A stretch of DNA of 64,000 nucleotides, from positions 868,001 through 932,000 of the forward strand of contig NZ_CP019067.1 in assembly GCF_001989615.1 (NCBI RefSeq), given 5' to 3'. This DNA is from Halorientalis sp. IM1011 (GTDB lineage Archaea > Halobacteriota > Halobacteria > Halobacteriales > Haloarculaceae). Every line of letters begins with the position of its first letter. Position 1 is the stretch's first letter. Shown here in pieces: positions 32,819 through 42,116 of the stretch. The position numbers and the translations under genes are program-made. The notes below the pieces were generated by a model that worked only from the letters and a program-made list of their open reading frames with translations, did not search any database and was not told where the DNA came from.

Positions 32819-34933
32819 ATGAGCAACGATACGGACACCGACGACGACCCCGAAGACGGGGGGCCCGACTCCACAGAGGAGTCCCCGGACGCGTTCGACG
32901 ACGTGGTCGACGACATCGACGACGTCGAGAGCGTCCGCGACGGGGACGAGGAGCCCGGGGTTCCCGACGGCAACGAGGGCAGCATCGACGACCTCGGCAG
33001 CGAAGTCGAGATCGATGCCCCGGTCGACGAGGAGAACGCCGAGGACGACATCCTGGGCGGCCTCAAGATCGACTCGACCCACGACATCGAAGTCCCGGAC
33101 CGACTGGTCGATCAGGTCATCGGGCAGGACCACGCTCGTGACGTGGTGAAGAAGGCGGCCAAGCAGCGTCGCCACGTCATGATGATCGGTTCGCCCGGGA
33201 CCGGGAAGTCGATGCTCGCGAAGGCGATGAGTCAGTTGCTCCCCAAGGAGGAACTGCAGGACGTCCTCGTCTACCACAACCCCGACGACGGTAACGAGCC
33301 GAAAGTTCGGACCGTTCCCGCCGGCAAAGGGGACCAGATCGTCGACGCCCACAAGGAGGAAGCCCGCAAGCGCAACCAGATGCGCAGCTTCCTCATGTGG
33401 ATCATCATCGCCATCGTCATCGGCTACTCGCTGTTGATCGTCCAGCAACCGCTGCTGGGCATCCTCGCGGCCGGTGTCATCTACCTCGCGTTCCGCTACG
33501 GCTCGCGGGGCAACGACGCGATGATCCCGAACCTGCTCGTCAACAACGCCGAGCAGAACACCGCACCCTTCGAGGACGCGACCGGTGCCCACGCCGGCGC
33601 GCTGCTGGGCGACGTCCGCCACGACCCGTTCCAGTCCGGCGGCATGGAGACGCCCAGCCACGACCGCGTCGAACCCGGCGCGATCCACAAGGCCAACAAA
33701 GGTGTGCTGTTCGTCGACGAGATCAACACCCTCGACATCCGCAGCCAGCAGAAGCTGATGACGGCGATCCAGGAGGGCAAGTTCTCGATCACGGGCCAGT
33801 CCGAGCGCTCCTCGGGCGCGATGGTCCAGACCGAGCCCGTCCCGTGTGACTTCATCATGATCGCGGCCGGGAACCTCGACGCGATGGAGAACATGCACCC
33901 CGCCCTGCGCTCGCGGATCAAGGGCTACGGGTACGAGGTGTACATGGACGACACCATCGAGGACGACGCCGAGATGCGTCGGAAGTACACCCGCTTCATC
34001 GCCCAGGAAGTCGAGAAGGACGGACGGCTCCCCCACTTCGATCAGGAGGCCGTCGAAGAGGTCATCCTCGAAGCCCGCCGTCGCGCCGGCCGGAAGGGTC
34101 ACCTGACCCTGAAACTGCGCGACCTCGGTGGGCTGGTGCGGGTCGCAGGCGACATCGCCCGCGCCGAGGACAAGGAGTACACCGAGCGCGAGGACGTGCT
34201 GCAGGCCAAGCGCCGCAGCCGCTCCATCGAGCAACAGCTCGCGGACAACTACATCGAACGCCGCAAGGACTACGAGCTGACCGTCAACCAGGGCGACGTG
34301 ATCGGCCGCGTCAACGGCCTGGCCGTCATGGGCGAGGACTCCGGTATCGTCCTCCCCGTCATGGCCGAGGTCACGCCGAGTCAGGGTCCCGGCGAAGTGA
34401 TCGCCACGGGCCAGCTCAAGGAGATGGCTCAGGAGGCAGTCCAGAACGTCTCGGCGATCATCAAGAAGTTCAGCGACGAGGACATCACCGAGAAGGACGT
34501 TCACATCCAGTTCGTCCAGGCCGGTGAAGGCGGCGTCGACGGCGACTCCGCCTCCATCACCGTGGCGACGGCCGTCATCTCCGCGCTGGAGGACGTGCCC
34601 GTCGAGCAGAACCTCGCCATGACCGGCTCGCTGTCGGTCCGGGGCGACGTGCTCCCCGTCGGCGGCGTCACGCACAAGATCGAGGCCGCCGCCAAATCCG
34701 GCCTCGACACGGTCATCATCCCCAAGGCCAACGAGCAGGACGTGATGATCGAGGAGGAGTACGAGGAGATGATCGAGATCGTCCCCGTCTCCCACATCAG
34801 CGAGGTGCTGGAGGTCGCGCTGGCTGGCGAACCCGAGAAGGACGGGCTCGTCGACCGCCTGAAGAACATTACGGGCAAGGCGCTCGAACAGCGCGAGGTC
34901 GGTCGCGGGAGCGGCAGCCCCAGCCCCCAGTAA
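32819..34933 (+). CDS. lonB: Membrane-anchored ATP-dependent protease LonB
   Basis: A 704-residue archaeal LonB. After an acidic N-terminal 85 residues comes the AAA+ module: Walker A GSPGTGKSMLAKAM, then an inserted pair of membrane helices (about residues 190-225, FLMWIIIAIVIGYSLLIVQQ and following), then Walker B LFVDEINTL. The protease domain holds the catalytic dyad Ser577 (DGDSASI) and Lys620 (THKIEAAA), 43 residues apart as in known Lon proteases. It degrades unfolded and regulatory proteins at the inner face of the membrane and is essential in Haloferax. A TATA-like AGTATATC lies about 45 bases upstream of the ATG. The CPBP protease gene follows after 3 bases. Confidence 0.97.
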   Translation: MSNDTDTDDDPEDGGPDSTEESPDAFDDVVDDIDDVESVRDGDEEPGVPDGNEGSIDDLGSEVEIDAPVDEENAEDDILGGLKIDSTHDIEVPDRLVDQVIGQDHARDVVKKAAKQRRHVMMIGSPGTGKSMLAKAMSQLLPKEELQDVLVYHNPDDGNEPKVRTVPAGKGDQIVDAHKEEARKRNQMRSFLMWIIIAIVIGYSLLIVQQPLLGILAAGVIYLAFRYGSRGNDAMIPNLLVNNAEQNTAPFEDATGAHAGALLGDVRHDPFQSGGMETPSHDRVEPGAIHKANKGVLFVDEINTLDIRSQQKLMTAIQEGKFSITGQSERSSGAMVQTEPVPCDFIMIAAGNLDAMENMHPALRSRIKGYGYEVYMDDTIEDDAEMRRKYTRFIAQEVEKDGRLPHFDQEAVEEVILEARRRAGRKGHLTLKLRDLGGLVRVAGDIARAEDKEYTEREDVLQAKRRSRSIEQQLADNYIERRKDYELTVNQGDVIGRVNGLAVMGEDSGIVLPVMAEVTPSQGPGEVIATGQLKEMAQEAVQNVSAIIKKFSDEDITEKDVHIQFVQAGEGGVDGDSASITVATAVISALEDVPVEQNLAMTGSLSVRGDVLPVGGVTHKIEAAAKSGLDTVIIPKANEQDVMIEEEYEEMIEIVPVSHISEVLEVALAGEPEKDGLVDRLKNITGKALEQREVGRGSGSPSPQ

Positions 34934-34936
34934 GCC

Positions 34937-35854
34937 GTGGCGCAGTGGGCCGCGTTCGTCGGACTGACCGGCGTGGTCCTCACTCTTTTGCTCGCACTCG
35001 CTCGCCTCTCCCAGCACGCCGTCCGCGACGACGCGGGAGGGGCAGCGAACGACGTACGTTCTCGGTCGCCAGACCGGCGACACTCCGACGAGATTCCGCG
35101 GTTCGTCCCGCCGGACGCGGACGCCAGCGCGAACGCGACCGACGTCGACTCTCATCCCGGCGAGCGGCCGCCCCGGGCCAACGGTGAACTCGCGGCGACC
35201 GGGACGGGACGGCGCGACCCGAACCCCACGGCCGACGACCTCTCGACCGGGGCCCTGCTCGCGAACGTCGCGCTCACGCAGGGACTGTTCGGCGGGCTCC
35301 TGTTCGCCGGCGCGTGGTACTTCGGGATTCCCGCGTGGGCCTTCGGCGTCACCGACGCCCCCCTCTCGACGGGGCTGCCGGCGCTGGCGGTGGGTACTCT
35401 GCTGGGCGTCGCGCTCTATGCTGTGAACGCGGTGGGGGCGGCGACGGCCGACGCCGCGGGCGTCGAGTACGACGAGCGACTCCGCGGGATGCTCTCGCCG
35501 GATTCGACGGCTGGGTGGCTGATCCTCTTGCTGGGCGTGCTCCCGATCATCGCGGGCGTCGAGGAGTTCATCTTCCGGGCGGCGGTGATCGGTGCGACGG
35601 CCGCCGGGTTCGGCACCTCCCCGTGGGCGCTGGCGGTCGTCTCCTCGATCGCCTTCGCGCTGGGCCACGGCGCACAGGGCCGGGTCGGCGTCGTCGTCAC
35701 TGGCACGCTGGGGTTCGTCCTCGCGACGGCGTTCGTCCTGACGGAGAGTGTTCTGGTCGTGTTCGTCGCTCACTACCTCGTCAACGCCCTGGAGTTCGTG
35801 GTCCACGAACTGCTGGGAATCGAGTGGGCAGAACGACTGCGCGAAAACTGGTAG
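34937..35854 (+). CDS. CPBP-family intramembrane metalloprotease
   Basis: A 305-residue protein beginning at GTG 34937, 3 bases after the lonB stop. A helix at the N-terminus is followed by a long polar linker (about residues 35-95) and then six or so helices. The Rce1/CAAX-protease signature EEFIFR (about residues 209-214) supplies the two catalytic glutamates and arginine. Later motifs are ALGHGAQG (first His) and VAHYLVNALEF (His and Asn). The tight spacing suggests translational coupling with LonB and a shared role in membrane protein turnover, which is inference. Confidence 0.88.
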   Translation: MAQWAAFVGLTGVVLTLLLALARLSQHAVRDDAGGAANDVRSRSPDRRHSDEIPRFVPPDADASANATDVDSHPGERPPRANGELAATGTGRRDPNPTADDLSTGALLANVALTQGLFGGLLFAGAWYFGIPAWAFGVTDAPLSTGLPALAVGTLLGVALYAVNAVGAATADAAGVEYDERLRGMLSPDSTAGWLILLLGVLPIIAGVEEFIFRAAVIGATAAGFGTSPWALAVVSSIAFALGHGAQGRVGVVVTGTLGFVLATAFVLTESVLVVFVAHYLVNALEFVVHELLGIEWAERLRENW

Positions 35855-35857
35855 CGG

Positions 35858-36019
35858 CTACTCCGAGTGGTCGGTGTCGTCGGCGGGGTCAGTCTGTGTG
35901 TCGGTGCCGAGCGAGCGGTACAGGTTCACGCCGAGCCCGGCCGCGAACGTCAGGATACCGACGATCACGAGCCAGGTGAGATTCGGGTGTTCGAGTCCGA
36001 CGTGTAGTGGCAGTGCCAT
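35858..36019 (-). CDS. Single-helix membrane microprotein (53 aa)
   Basis: A 53-residue frame starting MALPLHVGLEHPNLTWLVIV, with one membrane helix (about residues 14-35) and a short acidic tail (TDTQTDPADDTDHSE). It is convergent with the CPBP gene with 3 bases between stops. Composition and TM-plus-acidic-tail layout are typical of small haloarchaeal membrane proteins that automated annotation often misses. Function unknown. Confidence 0.62.
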   Translation of the reverse strand: MALPLHVGLEHPNLTWLVIVGILTFAAGLGVNLYRSLGTDTQTDPADDTDHSE

Positions 36020-36159
36020 ACGCGTGCTCGCTCCCCGACGGACCTAAAACCAACTGAACCGATCGCGTCCGGCAGTACGGAGTCGAAAATACCGTTCGGA
36101 GACCGGTCGGCGATCTGTGCGGGAGTCGTCACTCCGGACCGCGGCGACGGAGCGTCCCC

Positions 36160-36624
36160 TCAGAGCCCCTCGATGGATCGGAGTTTGTCGACGACGGCGG
36201 GCGGGGTCGAGCCGGGGCCGTCCCGGATCCGGTGGTCCGGGATGAGGATGGGCGCGGGGTTCTCGGTGAGCGCTTCCCGGATCGCCCGCAGATCGTCGTC
36301 GTTCTCGTCGTCCAGCCCCGGCGTCACTCGGGCGATCTGGGCGACCGAGGAGTCCTGTCCGTATGGAATCTCGCGAACGGCTTCGAGCACCTGCCGCTGA
36401 TCGGTCGGGACCGTCAGCGCGACCTGTACGTCGTCGAAACTCTCCTCGACGCCGTCGAGGTAGGACTCGATCCGGTCCAGCATGTCGTGCTCGCTCTCGG
36501 CACCCTCGTCGGGCGTCTCGGGGAAGGAAAGGGAGATGACTCGGCCCTGTGCGATCCCGACCTGTACGTAGCGGTCGAGATACGGCGATTCACGCGCGTA
36601 TATGCCCGCAACGTCACTGCTCAT
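36160..36624 (-). CDS. MGMT-fold protein lacking the active-site cysteine
   Basis: 154 residues. The C-terminal half matches the DNA-binding domain of O6-alkylguanine-DNA alkyltransferases: REIPYGQDSSVAQIARVTPG (helix-turn-helix) and AIREALTENPAPILIPDHRI. The universal PCHR active site reads Pro-Asp-His-Arg, with Asp130 in place of the methyl-accepting cysteine. So it cannot act as a suicide alkyltransferase; it may bind alkylated DNA as an alkyltransferase-like protein, though those usually carry Trp here. The N-terminal part (SPYLDRYVQVGIAQGRVISL) resembles the Ogt/Ada N-terminal subdomain. Confidence 0.82.
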   Translation of the reverse strand: MSSDVAGIYARESPYLDRYVQVGIAQGRVISLSFPETPDEGAESEHDMLDRIESYLDGVEESFDDVQVALTVPTDQRQVLEAVREIPYGQDSSVAQIARVTPGLDDENDDDLRAIREALTENPAPILIPDHRIRDGPGSTPPAVVDKLRSIEGL

Positions 36625-36724
36625 ACTCCCGGGGACGGGCGAGAGTACCTTGAAACTGCCTACAGGGCGACCCCCGTTTGCCGGAGCCTCGCCGACGCCG
36701 CCGGGTCCAGCCCCTTTGCCGCAG

Positions 36725-37381
36725 TCAGTCGACGGTCAACTCGACGGTTCCTTCGATCTTCATCACGTCGTCGGGGGCCAGCAGCCGGGCGTCCGTGGTC
36801 GATCCACCGGCCGTCCTGAGACGGAGGCCGACCACGTCGTCCTCCCGCAGGACATCGCCGAAGTGCGTGGTGTCAGTCTCCAGTCGCCGGTGCCAGTCGT
36901 CGCTCTCGACGTCGTCGTCCCCCAGATCGAACACCAGTCGGTGGCGTTCGTGGGCCGTCGCAAGCGTCGCGTCCGCCGCCGTCCCTCTGTCCGGCTGGAT
37001 CCCGAAGTACCCGTCGGCGTCCGTGTCGGCGGCGGCCGCGGCCAGTTCGTAACTGTCGCCGGGGACGGTCCAGTCGGCGGTGACGGCCGTCAGATCGACC
37101 TCCTCGACCCAGTCGGCCTTCGCGACGGTCACCTCCACCGTCCCGATCCGGCGCGACTCGACGTTGGTCCCGACCGCCGAGACCACCCGGAGGGCCGACG
37201 GGAGCGATCCCTCCTCCTCGGACCCGTCCGATTCGGACCCATGGCTCTCGACCGCACCCGGGCCGATGGTGGTCGGCGTCGTCCGCTCGTCGTCGCTACC
37301 GCCGTCCTCGCCGAGACACCCGGCCGCACCGACTACCCCGAGAACTCCCAGCCCCCGGAGGAACCCACGTCTTCCTGTCAT
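36725..37381 (-). CDS. Tat lipoprotein with archaellin/pilin-like ectodomain
   Basis: 218 residues. Signal: [20 protein letters not shown], a Tat motif with lipobox. After an acidic linker (to about residue 58) the domain reads [46 protein letters not shown] and [14 protein letters not shown], which closely recalls the beta-rich outer domain of archaellins. It lacks the hydrophobic assembly helix of archaellins, so it would display that fold from a lipid anchor instead. This resemblance is by eye. Confidence 0.72.
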   Translation of the reverse strand: MTGRRGFLRGLGVLGVVGAAGCLGEDGGSDDERTTPTTIGPGAVESHGSESDGSEEEGSLPSALRVVSAVGTNVESRRIGTVEVTVAKADWVEEVDLTAVTADWTVPGDSYELAAAAADTDADGYFGIQPDRGTAADATLATAHERHRLVFDLGDDDVESDDWHRRLETDTTHFGDVLREDDVVGLRLRTAGGSTTDARLLAPDDVMKIEGTVELTVD

Positions 37382-37472
37382 TTACGTCCGACAGTTTCCC
37401 CCACTGTCACTTGAGCCTGTTCGTCGCCGTGACGCAAGCCTTATGTGCAGTTCCGTCCGTCAATGTACAGTA

Positions 37473-38261
37473 ATGGACGATAGTGAAGCGATTGCACCAG
37501 CGGTCGAGTCGATCCTCGCGGCCGCGCGGGAGCGGGGCGGGGGCGACGACCGGCTGTCGGTCGACGCGCGGTCGCTGCCCGAGGCGTTCGCAGCCGCCGA
37601 GGCCGACGACCGGGTGCCCGTGATCGCGGAGGTCAAGCCGACGAGTCCGACGACCGAGGGCGAGCGGACGGACGACCCCGTCTCCCTCGCCGAGGAGATG
37701 GTCGCGGGCGGGGCGGCGGCGCTGTCGGTGCTGACCGAACCCGAGCACTTCGGCGGGTCGCCCGAGAACTTGCGGCGGGTTCGCGAGGCCGTCGACGTGC
37801 CGGTCCTGCGGAAGGACTTCGTCGTCCGCGAGGCGCAACTGGACACCGTGGCGGCCGACGTGGTCCTGCTGATCGTCCGCTTCCTGCAGGAGGACGACAC
37901 CGACGACCTGGCGGACCTGCTGGCGGCGGCCCGGGAGCGCGGGTTTCAGGTGCTCGTCGAGGTCCACGACGGAGCGGAACTCCAGCAGGCACTTGACGCC
38001 GGAGCGGATATCGTGGGCGTGAACAACCGCGACCTGGCCGAACTGGACGTCGATCTGGGTACGTTCGAACGGGTCGCACCCGAGGCCCCCGACGACGTGA
38101 CGATGATCGCCGAGAGCGGGATCGGGACGACCGAGGACGTGACCCGGATGCGAACGGCGGGTGCGGACGGCCTGCTGATCGGCAGCGCGATCATGGACGG
38201 TCCGGTCGGGGAGAACACGGCGCGGTTGACGAACGCCGAGCGGGAGACACACAGAGACTGA
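37473..38261 (+). CDS. trpC: Indole-3-glycerol-phosphate synthase
   Basis: A 262-residue TIM-barrel enzyme starting [20 protein letters not shown]. The catalytic Lys is in [52 protein letters not shown] and [12 protein letters not shown] follow. It closes 1-(2-carboxyphenylamino)-1-deoxyribulose-5-phosphate to indole-3-glycerol phosphate. It is first in a trpCBA operon, with 3 bases to trpB, an order known from Haloferax. The other trp genes are not in the window. Confidence 0.96.
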   Translation: MDDSEAIAPAVESILAAARERGGGDDRLSVDARSLPEAFAAAEADDRVPVIAEVKPTSPTTEGERTDDPVSLAEEMVAGGAAALSVLTEPEHFGGSPENLRRVREAVDVPVLRKDFVVREAQLDTVAADVVLLIVRFLQEDDTDDLADLLAAARERGFQVLVEVHDGAELQQALDAGADIVGVNNRDLAELDVDLGTFERVAPEAPDDVTMIAESGIGTTEDVTRMRTAGADGLLIGSAIMDGPVGENTARLTNAERETHRD

Positions 38262-38264
38262 TAT

Positions 38265-39512
38265 ATGAGCGATACAGGCAAATTCGGAGAGTACGGCGGC
38301 CAGTACGTGCCCGAGGCGTTGATGCCGGCCATCGAGGAGCTGACGGACGCCTACGAGCGCTACGTGCTGGACAACGAGGACGGGTTCATGGACGAGTTCC
38401 GCGAGCGACTGCGGGACTTCGGCGGCCGACCCACGCCGCTCCAGCACGCGGAGCAACTCTCGGCCCGCTACGACACCGAGGTGTACCTCAAGCGCGAGGA
38501 TCTGGTCCACGGCGGCGCACACAAGCTGAACAACGCGCTCGGACAGGTCCTGCTGGCGAAGTACATGGGCAAAGAACGGATCATCGCCGAGACGGGAGCC
38601 GGCCAGCACGGCACCGCGACGGCGATGGCCGCCGCCCACCTGGACATGCCCTGTGAGATCTACATGGGCCGGACCGACATCAACCGCCAGCGGCCCAACG
38701 TGTTCCGGATGCGGCTCAACGGGGCCGAGGTCAACCCCGTGACCGTGGGCCGCGGGACGCTGAAGGAGGCCATCAGCGAGACGATGCGGGACTGGGCGAC
38801 GACCGTCGAGACCACCCACTACGTCATCGGATCGATCGTCGGCCCCGCGCCGTTCCCGGACATGGTCCGTGAGTTCCAGTCGGTGATCTCCGAGGAGGCC
38901 CGCGAGCAAGCGCAGGAACGAATCGGTCGCCTTCCCGATTCGGTCGTGGCCTGCGCTGGCGGTGGCTCGAACACGATGGGTGCGTTCGCCCAGTTCGTCG
39001 ACGACGGAGACGTGGACCTCCTCGCTGTGGAGGCCGGCGGGTCTTCGCTCACCGTGGACGAGGCGGAGGGCGTCGCCCCGAACTCCGCGACGCTGTCGAC
39101 GGGCGACGAGGGCGTCCTCCACGGTGCGCGCACGAAGCTCCTGCAGGACTCGGACGGGCAGATCATGGAGTCCCACAGCGTCTCCGCTGGCCTCGACTAC
39201 GCCGGCGTCGGCCCGGAGCTCGCCCATCTGGTCGACGAGGGACGGGTCACGCCCGCGAACGTCGACGACGCCGCCGCGCTGGAGGCGTTCCACCGACTCT
39301 CACAGGACGAGGGGATCATCCCCGCACTGGAAACGGCTCACGCCTTCGGCTTCCTCCACGAGAACCCCGACGCGGTGGGCGACGTCACGGTGATAAACGT
39401 CTCCGGCCGGGGCGACAAGGACCTCGAAACCGTGATCGAGGAGACCGACAAGCGGGACCTGGACGTGGACGTTGATATGTCGGTCTTCGACGCCGCCGGG
39501 GGTGCGATGTAG
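38265..39512 (+). CDS. trpB: Tryptophan synthase beta subunit
   Basis: A 415-residue TrpB1-type protein. The PLP lysine is in [14 protein letters not shown] (about residue 86), followed by [18 protein letters not shown] (substrate carboxylate loop), [11 protein letters not shown] (PLP phosphate site) and the C-terminal [13 protein letters not shown]. It condenses indole with serine. Standard length. Its stop immediately precedes the trpA ATG, so translation is likely coupled to keep the alpha-beta complex balanced. Confidence 0.97.
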   Translation: MSDTGKFGEYGGQYVPEALMPAIEELTDAYERYVLDNEDGFMDEFRERLRDFGGRPTPLQHAEQLSARYDTEVYLKREDLVHGGAHKLNNALGQVLLAKYMGKERIIAETGAGQHGTATAMAAAHLDMPCEIYMGRTDINRQRPNVFRMRLNGAEVNPVTVGRGTLKEAISETMRDWATTVETTHYVIGSIVGPAPFPDMVREFQSVISEEAREQAQERIGRLPDSVVACAGGGSNTMGAFAQFVDDGDVDLLAVEAGGSSLTVDEAEGVAPNSATLSTGDEGVLHGARTKLLQDSDGQIMESHSVSAGLDYAGVGPELAHLVDEGRVTPANVDDAAALEAFHRLSQDEGIIPALETAHAFGFLHENPDAVGDVTVINVSGRGDKDLETVIEETDKRDLDVDVDMSVFDAAGGAM

Positions 39513-40415
39513 ATGGCCAACAACCCCGACCTCGAAGCGGTCTTCGAGCGCGACGAGCCCGCCTTCGTCCCCTACCTGGCCGCGGGCGACCCCAGCTACG
39601 AGGCCTCGCTGGAATACGTCGAGGCACTGGCCCGCGGCGGCGCGGACGTGATCGAACTCGGCTTGCCATTTTCAGAACCCATCGCCGAGGGGAAGACGAT
39701 CCAGAACGCCATCGTCCGGGCGCTCGAAGGCGGGATGACCCCCGACCGCTTCTTCGAGTTCGTCGAGGACCTGGACGTGGACGTGCCGCTGGTCTGTATG
39801 ACCTACTACAACCTCATCTACCAGTATGGAGAGGAAGACGGCCCCCGACCCTTCGTCGAGAAGGCCGCAGAAGTCGGACTGACGGGCTTCGTCGTACCGG
39901 ACCTGCCTGCCGAGGAGGCCGACCCGCTCCGTGAGGCCTGCGACGAGTTCGACCTCGATCTCGTGTTCATCGTCGCGCCGACGACGCGGGGCGACCGCCT
40001 CGACCGGATGCGCGAGCAGGTCTCTGGCTACGTCTACGTACAGGCGCGGCTGGGCACGACCGGCGCGCGCGACGACGTGAGCGACCAGACCGACGAGAGC
40101 CTGGCCCGCATCGACGACTGGGACGTGCCCAAGGCCGTCGGCTTCGGGATCAAGGAAGGTGACCACGCGGCGCGGATCGTCCGCGCCGGGGCCGACGGGA
40201 TCATCGTCGGCTCCGCGCTGGTGGACATCGTCGCTGAGCACCACGGCTCAGCGGGCTCCCAGACGGAGTCCGGGAACGTCGCGGAGGGCTACGAGAACGA
40301 CGATCCCGTTTCGGAAGTGGCCGATCGGCTGGAAACGAAGGCCCGCGAGCTGAAAGCGGGGGCCCTGCGTGGGGCCGACCAGCGCACCGAGACCGTCTCC
40401 GGCGACGACCGGTAA
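39513..40415 (+). CDS. trpA: Tryptophan synthase alpha subunit
   Basis: A 300-residue TIM barrel, longer than bacterial TrpA by a C-terminal acidic extension. The catalytic Glu is in [20 protein letters not shown]; the position of the second catalytic acid, Asp60 in Escherichia coli (ADG), is Glu here (AEG). [19 protein letters not shown] and [14 protein letters not shown] (loop 6, ligand closure) follow. It splits indole-3-glycerol phosphate to indole and glyceraldehyde-3-phosphate and channels indole to TrpB. It is the last gene of trpCBA. Confidence 0.96.
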   Translation: MANNPDLEAVFERDEPAFVPYLAAGDPSYEASLEYVEALARGGADVIELGLPFSEPIAEGKTIQNAIVRALEGGMTPDRFFEFVEDLDVDVPLVCMTYYNLIYQYGEEDGPRPFVEKAAEVGLTGFVVPDLPAEEADPLREACDEFDLDLVFIVAPTTRGDRLDRMREQVSGYVYVQARLGTTGARDDVSDQTDESLARIDDWDVPKAVGFGIKEGDHAARIVRAGADGIIVGSALVDIVAEHHGSAGSQTESGNVAEGYENDDPVSEVADRLETKARELKAGALRGADQRTETVSGDDR

Positions 40416-40447
40416 GCTATTTTGTCTCGGCGGATCCGGTGATCGGT

Positions 40448-40711
40448 ATGGGCGTCGGACGGGTGGTGGGCTACGCGTTGCTCGGGCTGGTGGACGCGTT
40501 CGTCCCGTCGGCTATCGCTGCCGCGCTCGCGTTCGAGATCGGCTACTACGTCCCGTCGTATCCGCGCGTGACAGCTGCACTCGCCGTCGCCGGGGTTGGA
40601 CTGGCCGTCGGGGTCGTACTGGGATCCGTGGCCGCGATGCGTGGCGGGAAACCCTTCACGCTGACGCGGGGAGCCGTGGCGATCTGGGACCGGTATTTCT
40701 GGTACGTCTGA
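40448..40711 (+). CDS. Small two-helix membrane protein (87 aa)
   Basis: Starting at ATG 40448 (MGVGRVVGYALLGLVDAFVP), this 87-residue protein has two likely helices, about 14-33 and 41-65, and a short C-terminal tail ending DRYFWYV. It is 32 bases after trpA on the same strand and could be read through from the operon. The family is unrecognised. Confidence 0.6.
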   Translation: MGVGRVVGYALLGLVDAFVPSAIAAALAFEIGYYVPSYPRVTAALAVAGVGLAVGVVLGSVAAMRGGKPFTLTRGAVAIWDRYFWYV

Positions 40712-40851
40712 CCCGACCGTTCGGATCGCTGATAACGGTCGCAGTCCGGGGCTTTGGGCCGGAAAACCGCCGTCTGTGACGGCCCTGCTGGGGCGGTTCG
40801 GATCGCCGTCTCGCAACGCTTATGTCTGTACTTGCCACACCTTCCCATAAC

Positions 40852-41655
40852 ATGAGCACGGGGAACACAGCACGGCTGGCCCGTATCGGGACAGGGGGAC
40901 GCCACCTCATCGTCCCCATGGATCACGGCCTCACACTGGGGGCCGTCACGGGCCTCAAGGACATCGAATCGACCATCGACGCGATCACGCGGGGCGGCGC
41001 GGACGCAGTTCTCACCCAGAAGGGCATCGCTGGGCGCGTCCACGAGAACAAGAACGGCGCGGGCTACATCTGCCATCTCAACGGTTCGACGGCCATCGGT
41101 CCGGACGAAAACGACAAGCGCACGACCGGGACCGTAGAGGACGCTATCCGGGCCGGGGCCGACGCAGTCTCCTTCCACATCAACGTCGGCTCGCAGTACG
41201 AACGCGAACAGATCGAGGAACTCGCGGCGGTCACGAGCGAGGCCGAGCGCTACGGGATGCCCGTCCTCGCGATGACCTACGCGCGTGGACCGGACATCGA
41301 CCCCGAGAGCGAGGAGTACAATCAGGCCGTCGGGCACGCGGTCCGACTGGGCGAGGAACTCGGCGCGGACCTCGTGAAGACCGGCTACACCGGCGACGCC
41401 GACAGTTTCCAGCACGTCGTCGAGTCCACGAGCCTGCCGGTCGTCATCGCGGGCGGCGCGAAAGGCACTGACCGGGAGACCCTCGAGATGGTTCGGGGTG
41501 CGATGGATGCCGGCGCGGCCGGCGTCTCGATGGGTCGGTCGATCTTCCAGCACGACGACCCCGAGGCGATCACGCAGGGTGTCGCCAGCGTCCTCCACGA
41601 CGACGCGAGCGCCGAGGAGGCCGCCCGCGAGGCTGGGCTGGCAGTGGAAGCCTGA
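40852..41655 (+). CDS. 2-Amino-3,7-dideoxy-D-threo-hept-6-ulosonate synthase
   Basis: 267 residues from ATG 40852 (MSTGNTARLARIGTGGRHLI). It is an archaeal class I aldolase of the MJ0400/Fba-like group: IVPMDHGLTLGAV, ADAVLTQKGI, VSFHINVGSQYE, the Schiff-base Lys in ADLVKTGYTGD, and VVIAGGAKGTDRETL. In archaea lacking DAHP synthase, this enzyme makes the precursor of 3-dehydroquinate from 6-deoxy-5-ketofructose 1-phosphate and aspartate semialdehyde. Placement after trpCBA links the entry of the shikimate pathway to tryptophan formation. The partner 3-dehydroquinate synthase II is not here. Confidence 0.9.
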   Translation: MSTGNTARLARIGTGGRHLIVPMDHGLTLGAVTGLKDIESTIDAITRGGADAVLTQKGIAGRVHENKNGAGYICHLNGSTAIGPDENDKRTTGTVEDAIRAGADAVSFHINVGSQYEREQIEELAAVTSEAERYGMPVLAMTYARGPDIDPESEEYNQAVGHAVRLGEELGADLVKTGYTGDADSFQHVVESTSLPVVIAGGAKGTDRETLEMVRGAMDAGAAGVSMGRSIFQHDDPEAITQGVASVLHDDASAEEAAREAGLAVEA

Positions 41656-41813
41656 GAGCGCACCTATTTTCGCTGGGGTGGTGGTTCGAGAGACCGAAGC
41701 GCTCTCTCGACGGATATCGCGCCGCGGATGCCGGAGTAACCCAACGGTGGTGTCACACGACGGGTTACACATCCGTTTTCGCTCGCCCCAGTTCGATTAG
41801 TACAGCCCCTTTT

Positions 41814-42079
41814 TCATCGTCGCTCGTACTCCTCGAACTTCACGTTGGGGACGTCCTGACCGAGCACGGCGGTGAGCCAGCTCCCGGGTTCGAATGTGGC
41901 GTTCAGGATGGCCGTCTCGCCGCCCTCCCCCTCGCGGGAGGCCGAGACCCTGTCGAACCGGCGGCGATAGCCGTCCACCTTGACCGGGACACAGTGGCGA
42001 CAGTCGCCTCGGAGAAGGTTGCCGCGAACGTCGGTTCGTGACGGAGGCTGCCGTAGACCAGCACCCCGCGATCGGGCAT
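41814..42079 (-). pseudogene. Frameshifted remnant of a gamma-glutamylcyclotransferase-like gene
   Basis: From ATG 42079 one frame reads MPDRGVLVYGSLRHEP, the N-terminal VYGSLR motif of the family. After about residue 16 the homologous reading continues in another frame (RGNLLRGDCRHCVPVKVDGY, then RRRFDRVSASREG) and reaches a stop at 41814-41816 after FEEYERR. A one-base loss near 42031 would explain the shift. Even joined, the product is about 87 residues, roughly half the usual length, so the C-terminal part is also missing. It could be a sequencing error plus truncation, or a decaying gene. Confidence 0.62.
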
Positions 42080-42116
42080 ACCCGGTCTGACCGCCGGAAA
42101 ACCATCTCCGCTTCGT

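Noticed and set aside
41797-42105. 102-codon frame over the gamma-glutamylcyclotransferase remnant
   Set aside because: It is the third frame, Arg/Gly/Pro-rich; homology-like segments lie in the other two frames.
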